Assembly: GCA_024653345.1 (NCBI GenBank)
Contig: JANLFV010000006.1
Coordinates: 17,061 to 81,060 of the forward strand
Origin: Candidatus Acetothermia bacterium
GTDB lineage: Bacteria > Bipolaricaulota > Bipolaricaulia > RBG-16-55-9 > JANLFV01
Length of the DNA stretch: 64,000 bases
Reading direction: 5' to 3'
Shown here: positions 17,001-27,768 of the stretch, in pieces
Numbering within the stretch: the stretch's first letter is position 1
Layout of the letters: each line of letters begins with the position of its first letter
Program-made: the position numbers and the translations under genes
The notes under the pieces: model-generated
The model's input: only the letters and a program-made list of their open reading frames with translations
Told to the model about the DNA's origin: nothing
Databases searched by the model: none

Positions 17001-19094
17001 TTATCGCCCCCTCAGAATCTCCTCTTTTCTCGCCGGCGGGACGGGCTCGTAGCGGGCGAACTTCAGGGAGTAGACCGCCCGCCCCTGGGTGAGGGAGCGG
17101 AGGCGCGTGGCATATCCGAAGGTCTCCGCCAGCGGGACCTCGGCCCGCAAGATCTGGGTGGAGTTGCGGCTCTCGATCGCCTTGACCTCGCCCCGGCGGA
17201 CCTTGACATCATCGACCACCTCGCCCAAATACTCGTTGGGGGAGATGATCTCCACCTCCATGATCGGCTCGAGCAGCGTCGCCCCGCCCCGGCGGAGCGC
17301 GGCGTGGAGCGCCCGCGCCCCGGCGGTCTTGAAGGCCAGGTCGCTCGAGTCGACCGGGTGGAAGGAGCCCCCGACGAGGGTGGCCTTGATGTCGATCACC
17401 GGGTAGCCGGCGAGCGGGCCGCTCTGCATCGCCTCCTCGATCCCCTGCCGGACGGAGGGGATGAACTCCTGGGGGATCAGGCCGCCCTTGATCTTCTCCT
17501 CGAAGATGAATCCCTGGCCCCGCTCGAGCGGGGCGAACTTGATGATCACATGGGCATACTGCCCTCGCCCGCCGGTCTGCTTCACGAACCGCTCCTCGAT
17601 CTCCACCGGCTCGAGGAGCGTCTCCTTGTAGGCGACCTCCGGTCGGCCGACATGGGCCGCGACCTTGAACTCCCGCGTGAGCCGATGGATGAGGATCTCG
17701 AGGTGGAGCTCGCCCATCCCGGAGATGATCGTCTGGTTCGTCTCAGCGTCCACGCGGAACTTGAAGGTCGGGTCCTCCGCCGCCAGCTTGTGGAGGGCCT
17801 CGGTCAGCCGCTTCTCCTCCGACTCCATTTGGGGCTCGATCGCGGCGGAGAGGACCGGCTCGGGGAACTCGATCTTCTCCAAGATGATCGGGTCGTCGGG
17901 GTCGCAGAGGGTCTCGCCGGTGGTCAACTCCCGCGGCCCGACCACGGCCACGATGTCCCCGGCCACGGCGGACTCGATCTCGGTCCGATCGTTCGCGTGC
18001 ATGTGGAAGATCCGGGAGATCCGCTCCTTCAAGCCCCGGGTGGAGTTGAGGAGGGCCTTTCCCCGCTCGAGCCGCCCGGAGTAGACCCGCAAGAAGACGA
18101 GCCGCCCCGTGTATTCGTCGGTCACGACTTTGAAGGCCAGGGCGGCCAGCGGCTCGTTCGGGTCGGCGTGGCGGACCTTCTCCCCTTGGCGACGGTCGCC
18201 ATTCTGCCCCTCCCACCAGATCCCGCGAACCGGCGGGACATCGAGGGGCGAGGGGAGATAGGCGACGATCGCGTCCAGGAGCGGCTGAATCCCGACGTTC
18301 TTCAGCGAGGCCCCCCCTAAGACGGGGACATAGCCGTGGCCGAGGGTGGCCTGCCGGATGAGCAGGCGGAGCCGCTCCTCCCCGAACTCCCGATTCTCCA
18401 GAAAGTCCATCAGTGCCCCCTCATCGACCTCCGCCAGCCGCTCGAGGAGAGCCTCCCGGAATGCGCGGGCCTCCGCTTCCATCTCCTTGGGAATGGGAAG
18501 GTATTCATACCGCTCACCCTGGCTCGCCTCGTCCCAACGGATGAGCTTCATCTTCACCAGATCGATCATGCCCCCCAGGTCTGGCCCGCTTCCGTAGGGG
18601 ATCTGGAGAGGGAGAGGAACAGCGGAGAGGCGCTCGCGGATCATCTCCATCGTCTGAGTGAATTGGGCCCCGACGCGGTCGAGCTTGTTGATGAACGCTA
18701 ACCTGGGAACCCTATACTTATCGGCCTGGCGCCAGACCTTCTCCGACTGGGACTCGACCATGTCCACCCCGGAGAAGATGACGATCGCCCCGTCGAGCAC
18801 TCGGAGGGAGCGCTCGACCTCCGCGGTGAAGTCCACATGGCCGGGGGTGTCGATGATGTTGATCCGGTGATCTCGCCAGAAGCAGGTCGTGGCGGCCGAG
18901 GTGATGGTAATCCCCCGCTGGCGCTCCTCCTCCATCCAGTCCATCTCGGTCGTCCCCTCGTCCACATTCCCCAGCTTGTGGGTCCGCCCGGTGAAATAGA
19001 GGATCCGCTCGGTGGTCGTCGTCTTCCCCGCGTCGATATGGGCGACGAACCCGATGTTCCTGACCCTCTCAATGCGATAGTTTCCCTCTTCCAT
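17001..19094 (-). CDS. fusA: Elongation factor G
   Basis: The translocation GTPase, 697 residues. GTP-binding motifs are AHIDAGKTTTTERIL (residues 19-33), the switch II DTPGHVDF and NKLD. Domain IV carries the GRGQYAHVIIKF segment. Ribosome-binding sequence RGITITSAATTCFW is intact. It is in the str-operon position between rpsG and rpsJ. Confidence 0.98.
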   Translation of the reverse strand: MEEGNYRIERVRNIGFVAHIDAGKTTTTERILYFTGRTHKLGNVDEGTTEMDWMEEERQRGITITSAATTCFWRDHRINIIDTPGHVDFTAEVERSLRVLDGAIVIFSGVDMVESQSEKVWRQADKYRVPRLAFINKLDRVGAQFTQTMEMIRERLSAVPLPLQIPYGSGPDLGGMIDLVKMKLIRWDEASQGERYEYLPIPKEMEAEARAFREALLERLAEVDEGALMDFLENREFGEERLRLLIRQATLGHGYVPVLGGASLKNVGIQPLLDAIVAYLPSPLDVPPVRGIWWEGQNGDRRQGEKVRHADPNEPLAALAFKVVTDEYTGRLVFLRVYSGRLERGKALLNSTRGLKERISRIFHMHANDRTEIESAVAGDIVAVVGPRELTTGETLCDPDDPIILEKIEFPEPVLSAAIEPQMESEEKRLTEALHKLAAEDPTFKFRVDAETNQTIISGMGELHLEILIHRLTREFKVAAHVGRPEVAYKETLLEPVEIEERFVKQTGGRGQYAHVIIKFAPLERGQGFIFEEKIKGGLIPQEFIPSVRQGIEEAMQSGPLAGYPVIDIKATLVGGSFHPVDSSDLAFKTAGARALHAALRRGGATLLEPIMEVEIISPNEYLGEVVDDVKVRRGEVKAIESRNSTQILRAEVPLAETFGYATRLRSLTQGRAVYSLKFARYEPVPPARKEEILRGR

Positions 19095-19117
19095 TGCGCT
19101 TCTCCTCGCTCAGGGGT

Positions 19118-19591
19118 TCACCAGCGATAGTGGGCGAAGGGCCGGCTGGCCTCGGCCATCCGATGGACCTCTAGCTTCTTCTCGTAGGCCTTCCCCTCCT
19201 TGTTCGCCGCGGCGATCAGCTCGGCGGCAAGCCGTTCGAACATCGTCCGCTCCGTCCGGGCCCGGCTGGCCTGGGCGATCCACTTGAGGGCGAGGGCCCG
19301 CTGGCGCTCCGGCGGGACCTCGAAGGGGACCTGGTAGGCCGCGCCGCCGACGCGCCGCGAGCGGGTCTCGAGCTTGGGGGAGCAGTTCTCCAGGGCCTTA
19401 TTGAAGACATCGAGCGCGGGCTGGCCGGTCTTCTCCTCCACCAGCTCCAGGGCGCGATAGACGATCTTCCGGGCGAGCGACTTCTTCCCCTCCCGCATCA
19501 CATAGTTGATGAGCTTCTCCACCACCTGGCTGTTGTATCTCAGGTCCGGGGCAATCTCCCGCCCGGGGAACATCTTCGCCACTGCCTCCAT
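19118..19591 (-). CDS. rpsG: Small-subunit ribosomal protein S7
   Basis: The 157-residue S7 organises the 30S head and contacts E-site tRNA. It has KLINYVMREGKKSLARKIVYRALE, the beta hairpin SRRVGGAAYQVPFEVPPERQRALA, and ends AEASRPFAHYRW. The ATG at 19589-19591 is preferred to an in-frame GTG three bases upstream. Confidence 0.98.
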   Translation of the reverse strand: MEAVAKMFPGREIAPDLRYNSQVVEKLINYVMREGKKSLARKIVYRALELVEEKTGQPALDVFNKALENCSPKLETRSRRVGGAAYQVPFEVPPERQRALALKWIAQASRARTERTMFERLAAELIAAANKEGKAYEKKLEVHRMAEASRPFAHYRW

Positions 19592-19594
19592 CAC

Positions 19595-19966
19595 CTAGCC
19601 TCCTCGCTTCGCCCCGTAGAGGGACCGGCCGCGCTTCCGGCCCTCGACCCCCGCGGCGTCGAGCGTCCCCCGGACAATGTGGTAGCGGACGCCGGGGAGG
19701 TCCTTCACCCGCCCGCCGCGGACCAGGACCATCGAGTGCTCCTGGAGATTGTGCCCCTCGCCCGGGATGTAGGCCGTCACATACTGGCCGTTGGAGAGCC
19801 GGACGCGGGCGACCTTGCGCAGGGCGGAGTTCGGCTTCTTCGGCGTTCGCGTAAATACCTTGGTGCAGACGCCGCGCTTCTGCGGAGCGCCGCTGAGCGC
19901 GACCGTCTTGCTCCGCTTCTCCTGCTTCTTCCGCCCCCGCCGCACTAACTGGTTCGCCGTTGGCAT
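19595..19966 (-). CDS. rpsL: Small-subunit ribosomal protein S12
   Basis: Decoding-centre protein S12, 123 residues, starting [20 protein letters not shown]. The streptomycin-relevant loops are wild-type-like: [20 protein letters not shown] (with the lysine equivalent to K42) and [10 protein letters not shown]. An AGGAGG precedes the ATG. It is the first gene behind the strong promoter at 20033-20061. Confidence 0.98.
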   Translation of the reverse strand: MPTANQLVRRGRKKQEKRSKTVALSGAPQKRGVCTKVFTRTPKKPNSALRKVARVRLSNGQYVTAYIPGEGHNLQEHSMVLVRGGRVKDLPGVRYHIVRGTLDAAGVEGRKRGRSLYGAKRGG

Positions 19967-20032
19967 AAAGATCCTCCTGGATACAACTGAGGTGATCGGG
20001 GAAGATACTACTGATTCCCTGCCGTAGGCGGT

Positions 20033-20061
20033 ATTATAGAGAAAAAGCCCGCCCCTGTCAA
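20033..20061 (-). promoter_or_regulatory. Consensus promoter of the str-S10-spc-alpha cluster
   Basis: Minus-strand TTGACA (20056-20061), a 17-base spacer and TATAAT (20033-20038): a perfect sigma70 consensus. The TGA stop codon of rpoC lies within the -35 hexamer. The leader to rpsL is about 60 bases. Confidence 0.92.
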
Positions 20062-23000
20062 GGGAGCGCTGCCTGCCGCGAGAAGCCCGTTCCCGCAGGG
20101 ATCTTCTTCCCGACGATGATGTTCGGCTTCAGCCCCTCGAGCCAGTCGACCTCGCCGCGGAGCGCGGCCTCAGCGAGGACGGTCGTCGTCCGCTGGAAGG
20201 AGGCGGCGGAGAGGAAAGACTTCGTCTCGAGCGCCGCCTTCGAGATCCGGAGCATCACCCGCTCACCGAGCGGGAGGCGCCACTCCTTGATCCGGACCTG
20301 TTCCGCCCCAGCGCCCCGGTCGACGGTGAGCTCGCTCACCCCGGCCTGAACGAGCTGCTGGAGCAGCTCCTCCGTGAGCACCGTCCCCTTCGTCGCCACC
20401 ACCCGGTCGCCGAGCTCGACGTCCGCGAGCAGGACCTTCCCCACGAGGGCCTCGCGGCTCTCCCGCATCTGGCGATTCTCCCGCTGGAGCCGCTCCCGCT
20501 CGGCGTTGAACTCCTCGAGGACCACGAGCTGGTTCGGGAAGAACCGGGAGTCCCCCGGCTCCTCGATCCGGACATTATTCAGCATCTGGTGGATCACTAG
20601 CTCGATATGCTTGTCGTTGATGTCGACGCCCTGGCTCTTGTAGACCTTGTGGATCTCGGTGAGGAGGTATTCCCTCGCCCGCTCTACGCCCGCGACCTTG
20701 AGGAGGAAGTGCGGAGAGGTGACGCCCTTGGAGAGGAGGTCGCCGCGGCGGACCTTGTCCCCGACGCGAACGACGGGCGAACTGGCCGCGGGGAGCTCGA
20801 CCTTGCTCTCGTAGTGGAAGCTGATCTCCGCTAGTCCATCTCGCTCGTGGACCTTGTCCACCACAACCCAATCGCGCTCCGGGAGGTTCCGCAGGCGGAA
20901 GAGCGGCTCGCCCTTCTCCAGATGGGCCCCCTCGTCCTTGAGCAGCTCCAGGTCGGGAGTGAGCAGGAGGGCCTTGCCCCCGTTCTGGGGCTGACAGATG
21001 ATCACCTCATCGTCGCGGAGGTAGACCTGACCGCTCTGCTCGGCCTTGAGCTTGATGGGGATGGAGCGGGTGGTGAGCTTCTCCCCCTGCTTGACCTTGG
21101 CGCCGACCTGGACCTGGCAGCGCGCCCCGCGGGGGATCGGGTGCTCGATCCGCTGCCCGCGCGTGTCCTTGATGATGATCGCCCGCTTCCCGTTCTGGAC
21201 GATCTCCTCGACCACCCCGTCGCTCTGGGCCACGGTCGGCTCCTCATTGTAAGGGGCGACGATCTCGGTTCCCACCTCGACCCACTGGCCGTCCTTCAGC
21301 TTCACCTCCGCCCCGGGCGGCAAGCGGTAGCGGAGGCCCCCTTCCTGGGGGTTGAGGATCAGCAGCCTCTTCCGGCCATTCTGCTGGATGATCCGCAGCT
21401 CGCCGCTCGCCGGGCTGGTCCGCGAGATCAGCTCGCCCAGCGGGAGCTGGTCGCCGGGCTTCACCCGGCAGATGGCCGCGGGGACGGTAATCCTCTTCTC
21501 TTCGCCTCGGATCCGGACGAGCTGCGTCCCCTGAGGGGTGGCCTCGAAGCCGACGATGTTCCCGTTGATATCAGCGATCTTCCCCTCGGCCGAGCGGAGC
21601 GCCTTCCGGGCCTCGAAGAGCTCCTCCGCGCGCGGGAGGCCTTGGGTGATGTCCAGCCCCGCCACCCCGCCGGTGTGGAAGGTCTTCATCGTCAACTGAG
21701 TCCCCGGCTCGCCGATCGACTGGGCCGCGATCACCCCCACGGCCGTCCCGAGGGCGACGAGCTTGTGGTTCGAGAGGTCGAGCCCGTAGCACTTCTGGCA
21801 GACCCCTCGCCGCACCTCGCAGGTCATGGGCGAGCGGATCACGATGTTCGGGCGGACGGTCACCTCGCGAACGCCGCTCTCGCGGAGCCGCTCGGCCAGA
21901 TACTCGTTGATCAGCTCGTCCTGACGGACCAAGACGAAGTTCTCCCGCGGATCGCGGATGTCGGCCACGCTCTTCATCCCGATCACTCGATCGAGGAACT
22001 TCGGGTCGTCCGTCTTGACGGTGAACTGCATCTTGCCCAGCTTGCTCGCCTTCTCCTTTGTGATCAGCTCGCCCCGCTCGAGGTAGACCTCCCCGTCATA
22101 GCGGATCTCCTGGGCCGCAACCCGGCCGTAGATCCGCTCCTCGATCGTCTCCATCACCTCGCCCCGGCCGTAGTAGAGGGGATCGATCTCGATCCCGTTG
22201 GCCGTCCTGCAGTCCTCCTCCTTGACGATCAATTCCTCCGTGGCATCGACGAGCCGCCGGGTGAGGTAGCCGGAGTCGGCGGTCTTCAGGGCCGTGTCGG
22301 CCGTGCCCTTCCGCCCGCCGTGGGTGGAGATGAAGTATTCGATGACATTCAAGCCCTCGCGGAAATTGGACTTGACCGGCATCTCGATGATCCTCCCGGT
22401 CGGGTCGGCCATCGGGCCGCGGATCCCCGCGAGCTGGGTCACCTGCGTGGCGCTCCCTCGGGCGCCGGAGCGGACGATTGAGTAGACCGGGTTGAAGCGG
22501 GCGCGGGCGAAGTTCCGCATTGTCGCCTCCCGGACGCGGTCGACGGTCTCGCGCCAGACCTTGATGACCGCCTCCTTCCGCTCCTCTTCCGTGGCGAGGC
22601 CTCGCTCGTAGTCCTCATTGATCCTGGCCACCTGCTCCTCGGCCCGGCGGAGCAACTCCTCCTTCTCCGGCGGGATGAGCGCATCCATGATCGAGATCGT
22701 CAGCCCCGACTGGGTGGCGACATGGAAGCCCAGCTCCTTCAGGTCGTCGAGGAGCTGGACCGTCCGCTCCAGGCCGTGGCGATGGTAGCACTCCATCAAG
22801 ACCCGCTCGATATCCTTGCCGGTGAACACCATGTTGAAGTTCCGCAGATCCTGGGGGAAGAGGAGGTTGAGCTTCACCCTGCCGAGGGTGGTCTCGAGGA
22901 TCTTCCCCTCGAGGCGGACCTTGATCGGGGTGTGGAGGGTGATCAGCCGCTCCTCGTAGGCCCGCTCAGCCTCGCGGACGCTGGCGAACGCCATCCCCTT

Positions 23001-24974
23001 CCCCGGAGCCTCGGGGTCCTCCAGGGTGAGGTAGTAGTAGGCGAAGATCAGGTCCTGGGCCGGCTCGGAGAGCGGCTCACCCCGGGCCGGAGAGAGGATG
23101 TTCTTCGAGGAGAGCATCAGCTCGCGGGCCTCTTGGATCGCCTCCTTGGTGAGCGGGAGATGGACCGCCATCTGGTCCCCGTCGAAGTCGGCGTTGTAGG
23201 GCGGGCAGACGAAGGGGTGGATCTGGATGGCGTCCCCATCGACTAGGATCGGCTCGAACGCCTGGATCCCCAGGCGATGGAGGGTCGGAGCCCGGTTCAA
23301 CAGCACGGGATGCTCCTTGATCAGCTCCTCGAGGATGTCCCAGACCTGGGGCATCTCCCCCGAGAGGGCCTTATTCTTGATCTCGTCATAGTTGCTGATC
23401 AGCCTCGTCTCGAGCCGGTTGAGGATGAACGGCTTGAAGAGCTCGAGGGCCATCTTCTTGGGGATCCCGCACTGGTGGAGCTTGAGCTTCGGGTTGACCA
23501 CGATCACCGCTCGGCCGGAGTAGTCGACCCGCCTCCCCAAGAGGTTCCGGCGGAGCCGGCCATGCTTCCCCTGGATCCGCTCGGAGAGGGAGAGCAAGGG
23601 CCGGTTATCCCGCCCGAGGATCGCGTTCTCCTTCTTCTCGTTGTAGATCAGGGCATCGACCGCCTCCTGGAGCATCCTTCGCTCATTTCGCAAGATCACC
23701 TGGGGCGCGCCCATCTCCATCAGCTTCTTCAAGCGGTTGTTCCGGTTGATGATCCGCCGGTAGAGGTCGTTGAGGTCGGTGGTGGCGAACTTTCCCCCCT
23801 CGAGCTGGACGATCGGCCTGAGCGAGGGCGGGAGGACGGGGATGACCTCCAGGACGATGTCCTGGGGGCGATTCCCCGACTTCCTCAGCTGCTCCACGAT
23901 CTCGAGCCGCTTCTGGAGCCGCGTCCGCTGCGTATCGGCCGAGGCGGCGGCGATCTCCTCCTTGAGCTGCGCGCTCAGGCTCTCGAGGTCCAGGCTCTCC
24001 AGAACACCCTTGACGCCCAGTGCCCCGGTCTGGGCCTCGAACTGGCCCCTGTAGGCCAGCTCATAGGCCCGCTTCTCCAGCTCCCAGATCTGGTCCCCCA
24101 CCTTGAGCGGGATCTCCGGGTTCTTCACCTTGGTCACGAGGAAGAGGAGGTTGTCGACCTCATCGATGAGCCGCTCGGCCTCCAGGTCGGGATAGATGGT
24201 CTTAAAGAGCTTGAACTTCATCTCCGAGATGACCTCGGCCTTGGTGGGAGCCGCGGCTAGGGCAGTTCCTTCCTCGACCTCCGCTCCATCCTCCACGAGG
24301 ACCTCCGCCTCGGGCGAGAGCGGATACTCCTCCTCGCCGACGCGAAGCAGGACGATCTCCTCGCCGTTCTCCAGCTTCCGCCTTGCCAAGGAGACCCGAC
24401 CGCTATTGCGCGCGATGACCTCGGGGGCTCGGGAGACCACATAGGCCGGCTCGGCCACCAGTTCCTTCCGCCGGGAGAGGATGTCGAACTCCATCTTCGA
24501 GAGCAGCTCTCCGGCCTCGAGCTCGGGCTCAGAGGAGGAAATGATGATGAACTGCTCCTGGCGGAGCGGCTCGGTCTCGTAGTAGATGATCCGCCGGAGG
24601 ATGTTCCGCTTGACCCCCAGGAGGATCGAGAGCGGGGAGGAGATCCCCTGGATGAACCAGAAGTGGACCACCGGGCTAGCCAGGGTGATGTGGCCCATGT
24701 TCACCCGGCGGACGGAGCTGTCCGTGACCAGGACATGGCACTTCTCGCAGACGATCCCTTCGAACTTCCGCCCACGATACTTCCCGCAGGCGCACTCATA
24801 GTCGTTGATTGGGCCGAAGATCTCCTCGGCGTAGAGCCCGCCCCGCTCGGGCTTGTGGGTCCGGTAGTTGATCGTCTCCGACTCCGTGACCTCCCCCTTC
24901 GACCAACTGCGGATCTCCTCAGGGGAGGCCAGGCCGATCCTCACTCGGGCAATGTCCTCAGGGCTGGTAATCAT
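20058..24974 (-). CDS. rpoC: RNA polymerase beta-prime subunit
   Basis: Catalytic subunit of RNA polymerase, 1638 residues. The N-terminal zinc ribbon (C61, C63, C76, C79), the active-site loop [14 protein letters not shown] near residue 595, and the second zinc site (CRTANG near 920, [11 protein letters not shown] near 1055) are all present. The segment from about residue 130 to 330 is an insertion of beta-rich repeats, as in Thermus-like enzymes, which adds length over the 1,200-1,400 usual elsewhere. Unusually, the gene upstream is mut7C, not rpoB. Its stop codon overlaps the next promoter. Confidence 0.98.
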   Translation of the reverse strand: MITSPEDIARVRIGLASPEEIRSWSKGEVTESETINYRTHKPERGGLYAEEIFGPINDYECACGKYRGRKFEGIVCEKCHVLVTDSSVRRVNMGHITLASPVVHFWFIQGISSPLSILLGVKRNILRRIIYYETEPLRQEQFIIISSSEPELEAGELLSKMEFDILSRRKELVAEPAYVVSRAPEVIARNSGRVSLARRKLENGEEIVLLRVGEEEYPLSPEAEVLVEDGAEVEEGTALAAAPTKAEVISEMKFKLFKTIYPDLEAERLIDEVDNLLFLVTKVKNPEIPLKVGDQIWELEKRAYELAYRGQFEAQTGALGVKGVLESLDLESLSAQLKEEIAAASADTQRTRLQKRLEIVEQLRKSGNRPQDIVLEVIPVLPPSLRPIVQLEGGKFATTDLNDLYRRIINRNNRLKKLMEMGAPQVILRNERRMLQEAVDALIYNEKKENAILGRDNRPLLSLSERIQGKHGRLRRNLLGRRVDYSGRAVIVVNPKLKLHQCGIPKKMALELFKPFILNRLETRLISNYDEIKNKALSGEMPQVWDILEELIKEHPVLLNRAPTLHRLGIQAFEPILVDGDAIQIHPFVCPPYNADFDGDQMAVHLPLTKEAIQEARELMLSSKNILSPARGEPLSEPAQDLIFAYYYLTLEDPEAPGKGMAFASVREAERAYEERLITLHTPIKVRLEGKILETTLGRVKLNLLFPQDLRNFNMVFTGKDIERVLMECYHRHGLERTVQLLDDLKELGFHVATQSGLTISIMDALIPPEKEELLRRAEEQVARINEDYERGLATEEERKEAVIKVWRETVDRVREATMRNFARARFNPVYSIVRSGARGSATQVTQLAGIRGPMADPTGRIIEMPVKSNFREGLNVIEYFISTHGGRKGTADTALKTADSGYLTRRLVDATEELIVKEEDCRTANGIEIDPLYYGRGEVMETIEERIYGRVAAQEIRYDGEVYLERGELITKEKASKLGKMQFTVKTDDPKFLDRVIGMKSVADIRDPRENFVLVRQDELINEYLAERLRESGVREVTVRPNIVIRSPMTCEVRRGVCQKCYGLDLSNHKLVALGTAVGVIAAQSIGEPGTQLTMKTFHTGGVAGLDITQGLPRAEELFEARKALRSAEGKIADINGNIVGFEATPQGTQLVRIRGEEKRITVPAAICRVKPGDQLPLGELISRTSPASGELRIIQQNGRKRLLILNPQEGGLRYRLPPGAEVKLKDGQWVEVGTEIVAPYNEEPTVAQSDGVVEEIVQNGKRAIIIKDTRGQRIEHPIPRGARCQVQVGAKVKQGEKLTTRSIPIKLKAEQSGQVYLRDDEVIICQPQNGGKALLLTPDLELLKDEGAHLEKGEPLFRLRNLPERDWVVVDKVHERDGLAEISFHYESKVELPAASSPVVRVGDKVRRGDLLSKGVTSPHFLLKVAGVERAREYLLTEIHKVYKSQGVDINDKHIELVIHQMLNNVRIEEPGDSRFFPNQLVVLEEFNAERERLQRENRQMRESREALVGKVLLADVELGDRVVATKGTVLTEELLQQLVQAGVSELTVDRGAGAEQVRIKEWRLPLGERVMLRISKAALETKSFLSAASFQRTTTVLAEAALRGEVDWLEGLKPNIIVGKKIPAGTGFSRQAALP

Positions 24975-25433
24975 CTATTCACCTCTCTTGCTGCTGATCC
25001 TCTCTATCTCCGCCAGGGCCTGGGCAAAGTGCGACCCCTTCCAGTAGACCCGCCCGCACTCGGGGCAGCGGCCGAACTCCTCTTGCGTCGCCAGGATGAA
25101 GGGCGAGACCCCATCCTCGACCTCGGCGCGACTCACCCGCTCCAGCGCGGCGTTGCACTCGAGGCACCTGGTGAAGAGGCCGCTGGAGTCGAGCGGCACG
25201 GCCTCCGCCAGCTCGCGGAGCTGCTCGCGCCAATCGTCGGAGGAGATGAGAATCCCTCGACAGCGCCGGCGCAACTCCTCATCCCTGGTGAGCAAGATCC
25301 GTCCCTCAGCGCGGGCAAGGTCGAGCAACTCCTCGTCCCCCAGATCGCGGTAGTAGAGCACATCATAGCCGAGGATGCGGAGCCACTTCGCCAGCTTGCC
25401 CAGCATCGTATCGGCAAGGAATCTCATCTCCAC
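24975..25433 (-). CDS. Mut7-C RNase-domain protein with zinc ribbon
   Basis: A 152-residue protein of the Mut7-C family (PF01927 type), a PIN-like fold predicted to be an RNase. The N-terminus has FLADTMLGKLAKWLRILGYD with the conserved aspartate and LLTRDEELRRR. The C-terminus has a zinc ribbon with CLEC and CPECGRVYWKGSH. No substrate is known. It ends immediately before the rpoC start, so it is co-transcribed with rpoC in the place usually taken by rpoB. An RNA-related role is inference from the family. Confidence 0.85.
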   Translation of the reverse strand: MEMRFLADTMLGKLAKWLRILGYDVLYYRDLGDEELLDLARAEGRILLTRDEELRRRCRGILISSDDWREQLRELAEAVPLDSSGLFTRCLECNAALERVSRAEVEDGVSPFILATQEEFGRCPECGRVYWKGSHFAQALAEIERISSKRGE

Positions 25434-25460
25434 CCTGCAGACCTGGGGGGCAAGGGGCTC

Positions 25461-25706
25461 TCATCCTTCCTGAGCTGCCTTCTCTTCCTCCCTCTCCGGA
25501 GCGCGACGATGGTTGCCCCCGCCGTTCCGGCGGTAGTCGGTTGAGTGGAACCCGCTCCCCTTGTAAACCACCCCGACGCGCGAGATCTCCCGCCGGGCGG
25601 CGAGCTTCCCACACCTGGTGCAAATCTTCAAAGAGTCGTTGTGGAACGGCTCCAGCAATGTAAAGGCATGACCACACTCATCGCAGTGATAGCGATAGAG
25701 CGGCAT
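25461..25706 (-). CDS. FmdB-type zinc ribbon protein
   Basis: An 81-residue protein with an FmdB/CxxC_CxxC regulatory zinc ribbon: C8-x2-C11 and C29-x2-C32 around YRYHCDECGHAF and CTRCGKLAARREIS. The tail GSGFHSTDYRRNG is typical of this family, and a charged Glu/Lys segment follows. Function is not established; it is small and probably nucleic-acid- or protein-binding. First gene of the fmdB-mut7C-rpoC unit, with GGAGG before the ATG. Confidence 0.85.
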   Translation of the reverse strand: MPLYRYHCDECGHAFTLLEPFHNDSLKICTRCGKLAARREISRVGVVYKGSGFHSTDYRRNGGGNHRRAPEREEEKAAQEG

Positions 25707-25751
25707 CTTTCCCTCCTGAAGCTCTGTTTGTTCTCACATTCAAAAGGAAAG

Positions 25752-25773
25752 TTACCCCGGCCCAGGCCAGGGC
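25752..25773 (-). terminator. GC-rich hairpin in the fmdB leader, terminator-like
   Basis: Minus-strand CCCTGGCC and GGCCGGGG pair around a very short loop and are followed by ACTTTCCTTTT. It could end pcrA transcription or attenuate the fmdB-mut7C-rpoC transcript. The U-tract is interrupted, so support is weak. Confidence 0.35.
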
Positions 25774-25781
25774 TACCTCGA

Positions 25782-27764
25782 CTAGTATAACGAAATCCGG
25801 CGGTTTTTCAAGGGGTAGGGCGAAGATTCAGAGCCCAAAAGGAAATCCCCCTGGGAGGCCCCGATCGCCCCCGCCAAGTCCTCAGCGGGAAGCTCGGCCA
25901 GGAAGCGCGAGGGCGGGTTCTCCATCAGCATCCCGCAGAGAGAGCGCTGCACGGCATAGCAGAGGTATAGCCGGGCCTTGGCTCGCGTCATCCCGACATA
26001 GAGCAGGCGGCGCTCCTCCTCCAAGTCCCCGTCATCGAGCGCCCGGGCGTGCGGGAGGAGGCCCTCCTCCAAGCCGGTGATGAACACCGCCTCGAACTCC
26101 AGCCCCTTCGCCGCGTGGAGGGTCATCAAGGCCACCCTTCCCTCCTCGCCGCTGTAGCCGTCCGCCTCGGAGGCGAGCGCGAGCCACTCCAGGAACTCCT
26201 CGAGCCCGCCCTGGGCCTCGAACGCCCGCAGCTGAGCGACCAACTCCCGGATGTTCCCCAACCGCTCCTCCGCGCCGCGCTCCTCCTCCAGGAAGCGGAG
26301 GTAGCCGGTCCGCTCCAGGACCGCCGTAGCGAGCTCGCTCGGCCCCAATTCCTCCGCGCGCAAACCCTCGAGCAGCTCGACGAACTCCCGCAGGCGGGCG
26401 GTCCGTGCCGGGCCGAGAAGGCCCTCGGCCACAACCCCTTTCAACCCATCCCAGATTGGGAGCCCTTTCTGCTGCGCATACCCTTTGATCGCGGCGATCG
26501 CCCCCTCCCCCAGGCCCCGTCTCGGCCGGTTGAGCACCCGGAAGAGGCTCAGCTCGTCCCCGGGGTTGAGGACGAGCCGGAGATAGGCAATGAGGTCCTT
26601 CACCTCCGCCCGCTCGTAGAAGCGGAGCCCTCGGACGACTTCGTAGGGGATCCGCCACCGGACGAAGGTCTCCTCCAGGGCGCGGGAGAGGGTGTTCACC
26701 CGGTAGAGCACGGCGATCTCGCCCCAGTCCAGGCCCTCGCTGTGGTGGAGGCGGTCGATCTCCGCGGCGATGTATTCCGCCTCATCCGTCCCGTCGCGCG
26801 CTGCATAGAGGTGGAGTGGCAGCCCCTCGCCTTTGACGGTCAGGAGCTCCTTCTCCTTCCGGATCTCGTTGTTGCGGATGAGGGCCTGAGCAGCCCGGAG
26901 GACCCGCCCCGGCGAGCGGTAGTTGAACCGGAGGCGGACGACCTTAGCCCGGGGGAAGTCCTCCTCGAAGCGGAGGAGCCAGCTCGGATCGGCCCCCCGC
27001 CAGCTGTAGATCGCTTGGTCGTCGTCACCCACCACGCAGATGTTCTCATATCGCTCCGCGATCAGCCGGGCGAACAGATACTGAGCATAGTTGATGTCCT
27101 GATACTCGTCGATGAGGATGAACCTGAACCGCTCACGATACTCGTGCAGGACGGCGTGATTCTCCTGGAAGAGCCTGACTGTCAGCCCGATCAGGTCGGC
27201 GAAGTCGAGGGAGTTACTCCGCACCAGAGCCTCCTGGTAGCGCTTGTAAGCGTTGTAGATGGTCTTGAGGAGGAAGTCATCGAGCCTCTCCGCGTAGCGG
27301 CGCAAGAACTCCTCCGGGTCCCAGAGCTCGTCCTTCGCCCGCTCGATGAAGCTGGCGACCGAGGCGGGACTGAGGTGCTCCACCCCGAGCTCCTTCAGCG
27401 AAGAGGCGAGGAGCTCCCGCTGGTCCTGCTCATCGATGATGGTGAAGTTCCGTTCGTAGCCGACGAGCTGAGCGCAGTCGCGGAGGATCCGGGCGCAGGT
27501 GGAGTGGAAGGTCCTGATCCAGGGGGTCTGCCGCTCGCCCAGCAGCCGCTCGACCCGCTCGCGCATCTCCTCCGCCGCCTTGTTGGTGAAGGTCACCCCG
27601 AGGATCTGCTGGGGCGGGACGCGGTAATGCCGGATGAGGTAGGCCATCCGCTCGGTGATCACCCGCGTCTTGCCGCTCCCAGCCCCGGCGATGATCAGGA
27701 GCGGCCCCTCACCGTGGGTCACCGCCTCGAGCTGATCGGGGTTCAGATCGTGGAGGCTCTCCAT
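25782..27764 (-). CDS. UvrD/PcrA-type superfamily 1A DNA helicase
   Basis: ATP-driven 3'-5' helicase acting in excision repair and replication. All SF1A motifs are visible: Walker A AGAGSGKT (residues 26-33), TFTNKAAEEMRERV, DEYQDINYAQ (motif II), VVGDDDQAIYSWRGA (motif III), and VALMTLHAAKGLEFEAVF (motif V). Length is 660 residues, a little shorter than PcrA (about 720), with a brief C-terminal tail. It is the last gene of the hpf / PP-loop / helicase operon. Confidence 0.95.
   Translation of the reverse strand: MESLHDLNPDQLEAVTHGEGPLLIIAGAGSGKTRVITERMAYLIRHYRVPPQQILGVTFTNKAAEEMRERVERLLGERQTPWIRTFHSTCARILRDCAQLVGYERNFTIIDEQDQRELLASSLKELGVEHLSPASVASFIERAKDELWDPEEFLRRYAERLDDFLLKTIYNAYKRYQEALVRSNSLDFADLIGLTVRLFQENHAVLHEYRERFRFILIDEYQDINYAQYLFARLIAERYENICVVGDDDQAIYSWRGADPSWLLRFEEDFPRAKVVRLRFNYRSPGRVLRAAQALIRNNEIRKEKELLTVKGEGLPLHLYAARDGTDEAEYIAAEIDRLHHSEGLDWGEIAVLYRVNTLSRALEETFVRWRIPYEVVRGLRFYERAEVKDLIAYLRLVLNPGDELSLFRVLNRPRRGLGEGAIAAIKGYAQQKGLPIWDGLKGVVAEGLLGPARTARLREFVELLEGLRAEELGPSELATAVLERTGYLRFLEEERGAEERLGNIRELVAQLRAFEAQGGLEEFLEWLALASEADGYSGEEGRVALMTLHAAKGLEFEAVFITGLEEGLLPHARALDDGDLEEERRLLYVGMTRAKARLYLCYAVQRSLCGMLMENPPSRFLAELPAEDLAGAIGASQGDFLLGSESSPYPLKNRRISLY
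25784..25811 (-). promoter_or_regulatory. Promoter for fmdB-mut7C-rpoC, inside the end of pcrA
   Basis: Minus-strand TTGAAA (25806-25811), 16-base spacer, TATACT (25784-25789). It overlaps the last codons and the TAG stop of the upstream helicase gene and leaves a leader of about 70 bases before fmdB. Confidence 0.7.
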
Positions 27765-27768
27765 GAGC

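Noticed and set aside
20847-22481. Long plus-strand open frame antisense to rpoC
   Set aside because: Its translation is a shadow of the GC-rich beta-prime coding sequence with no family resemblance.
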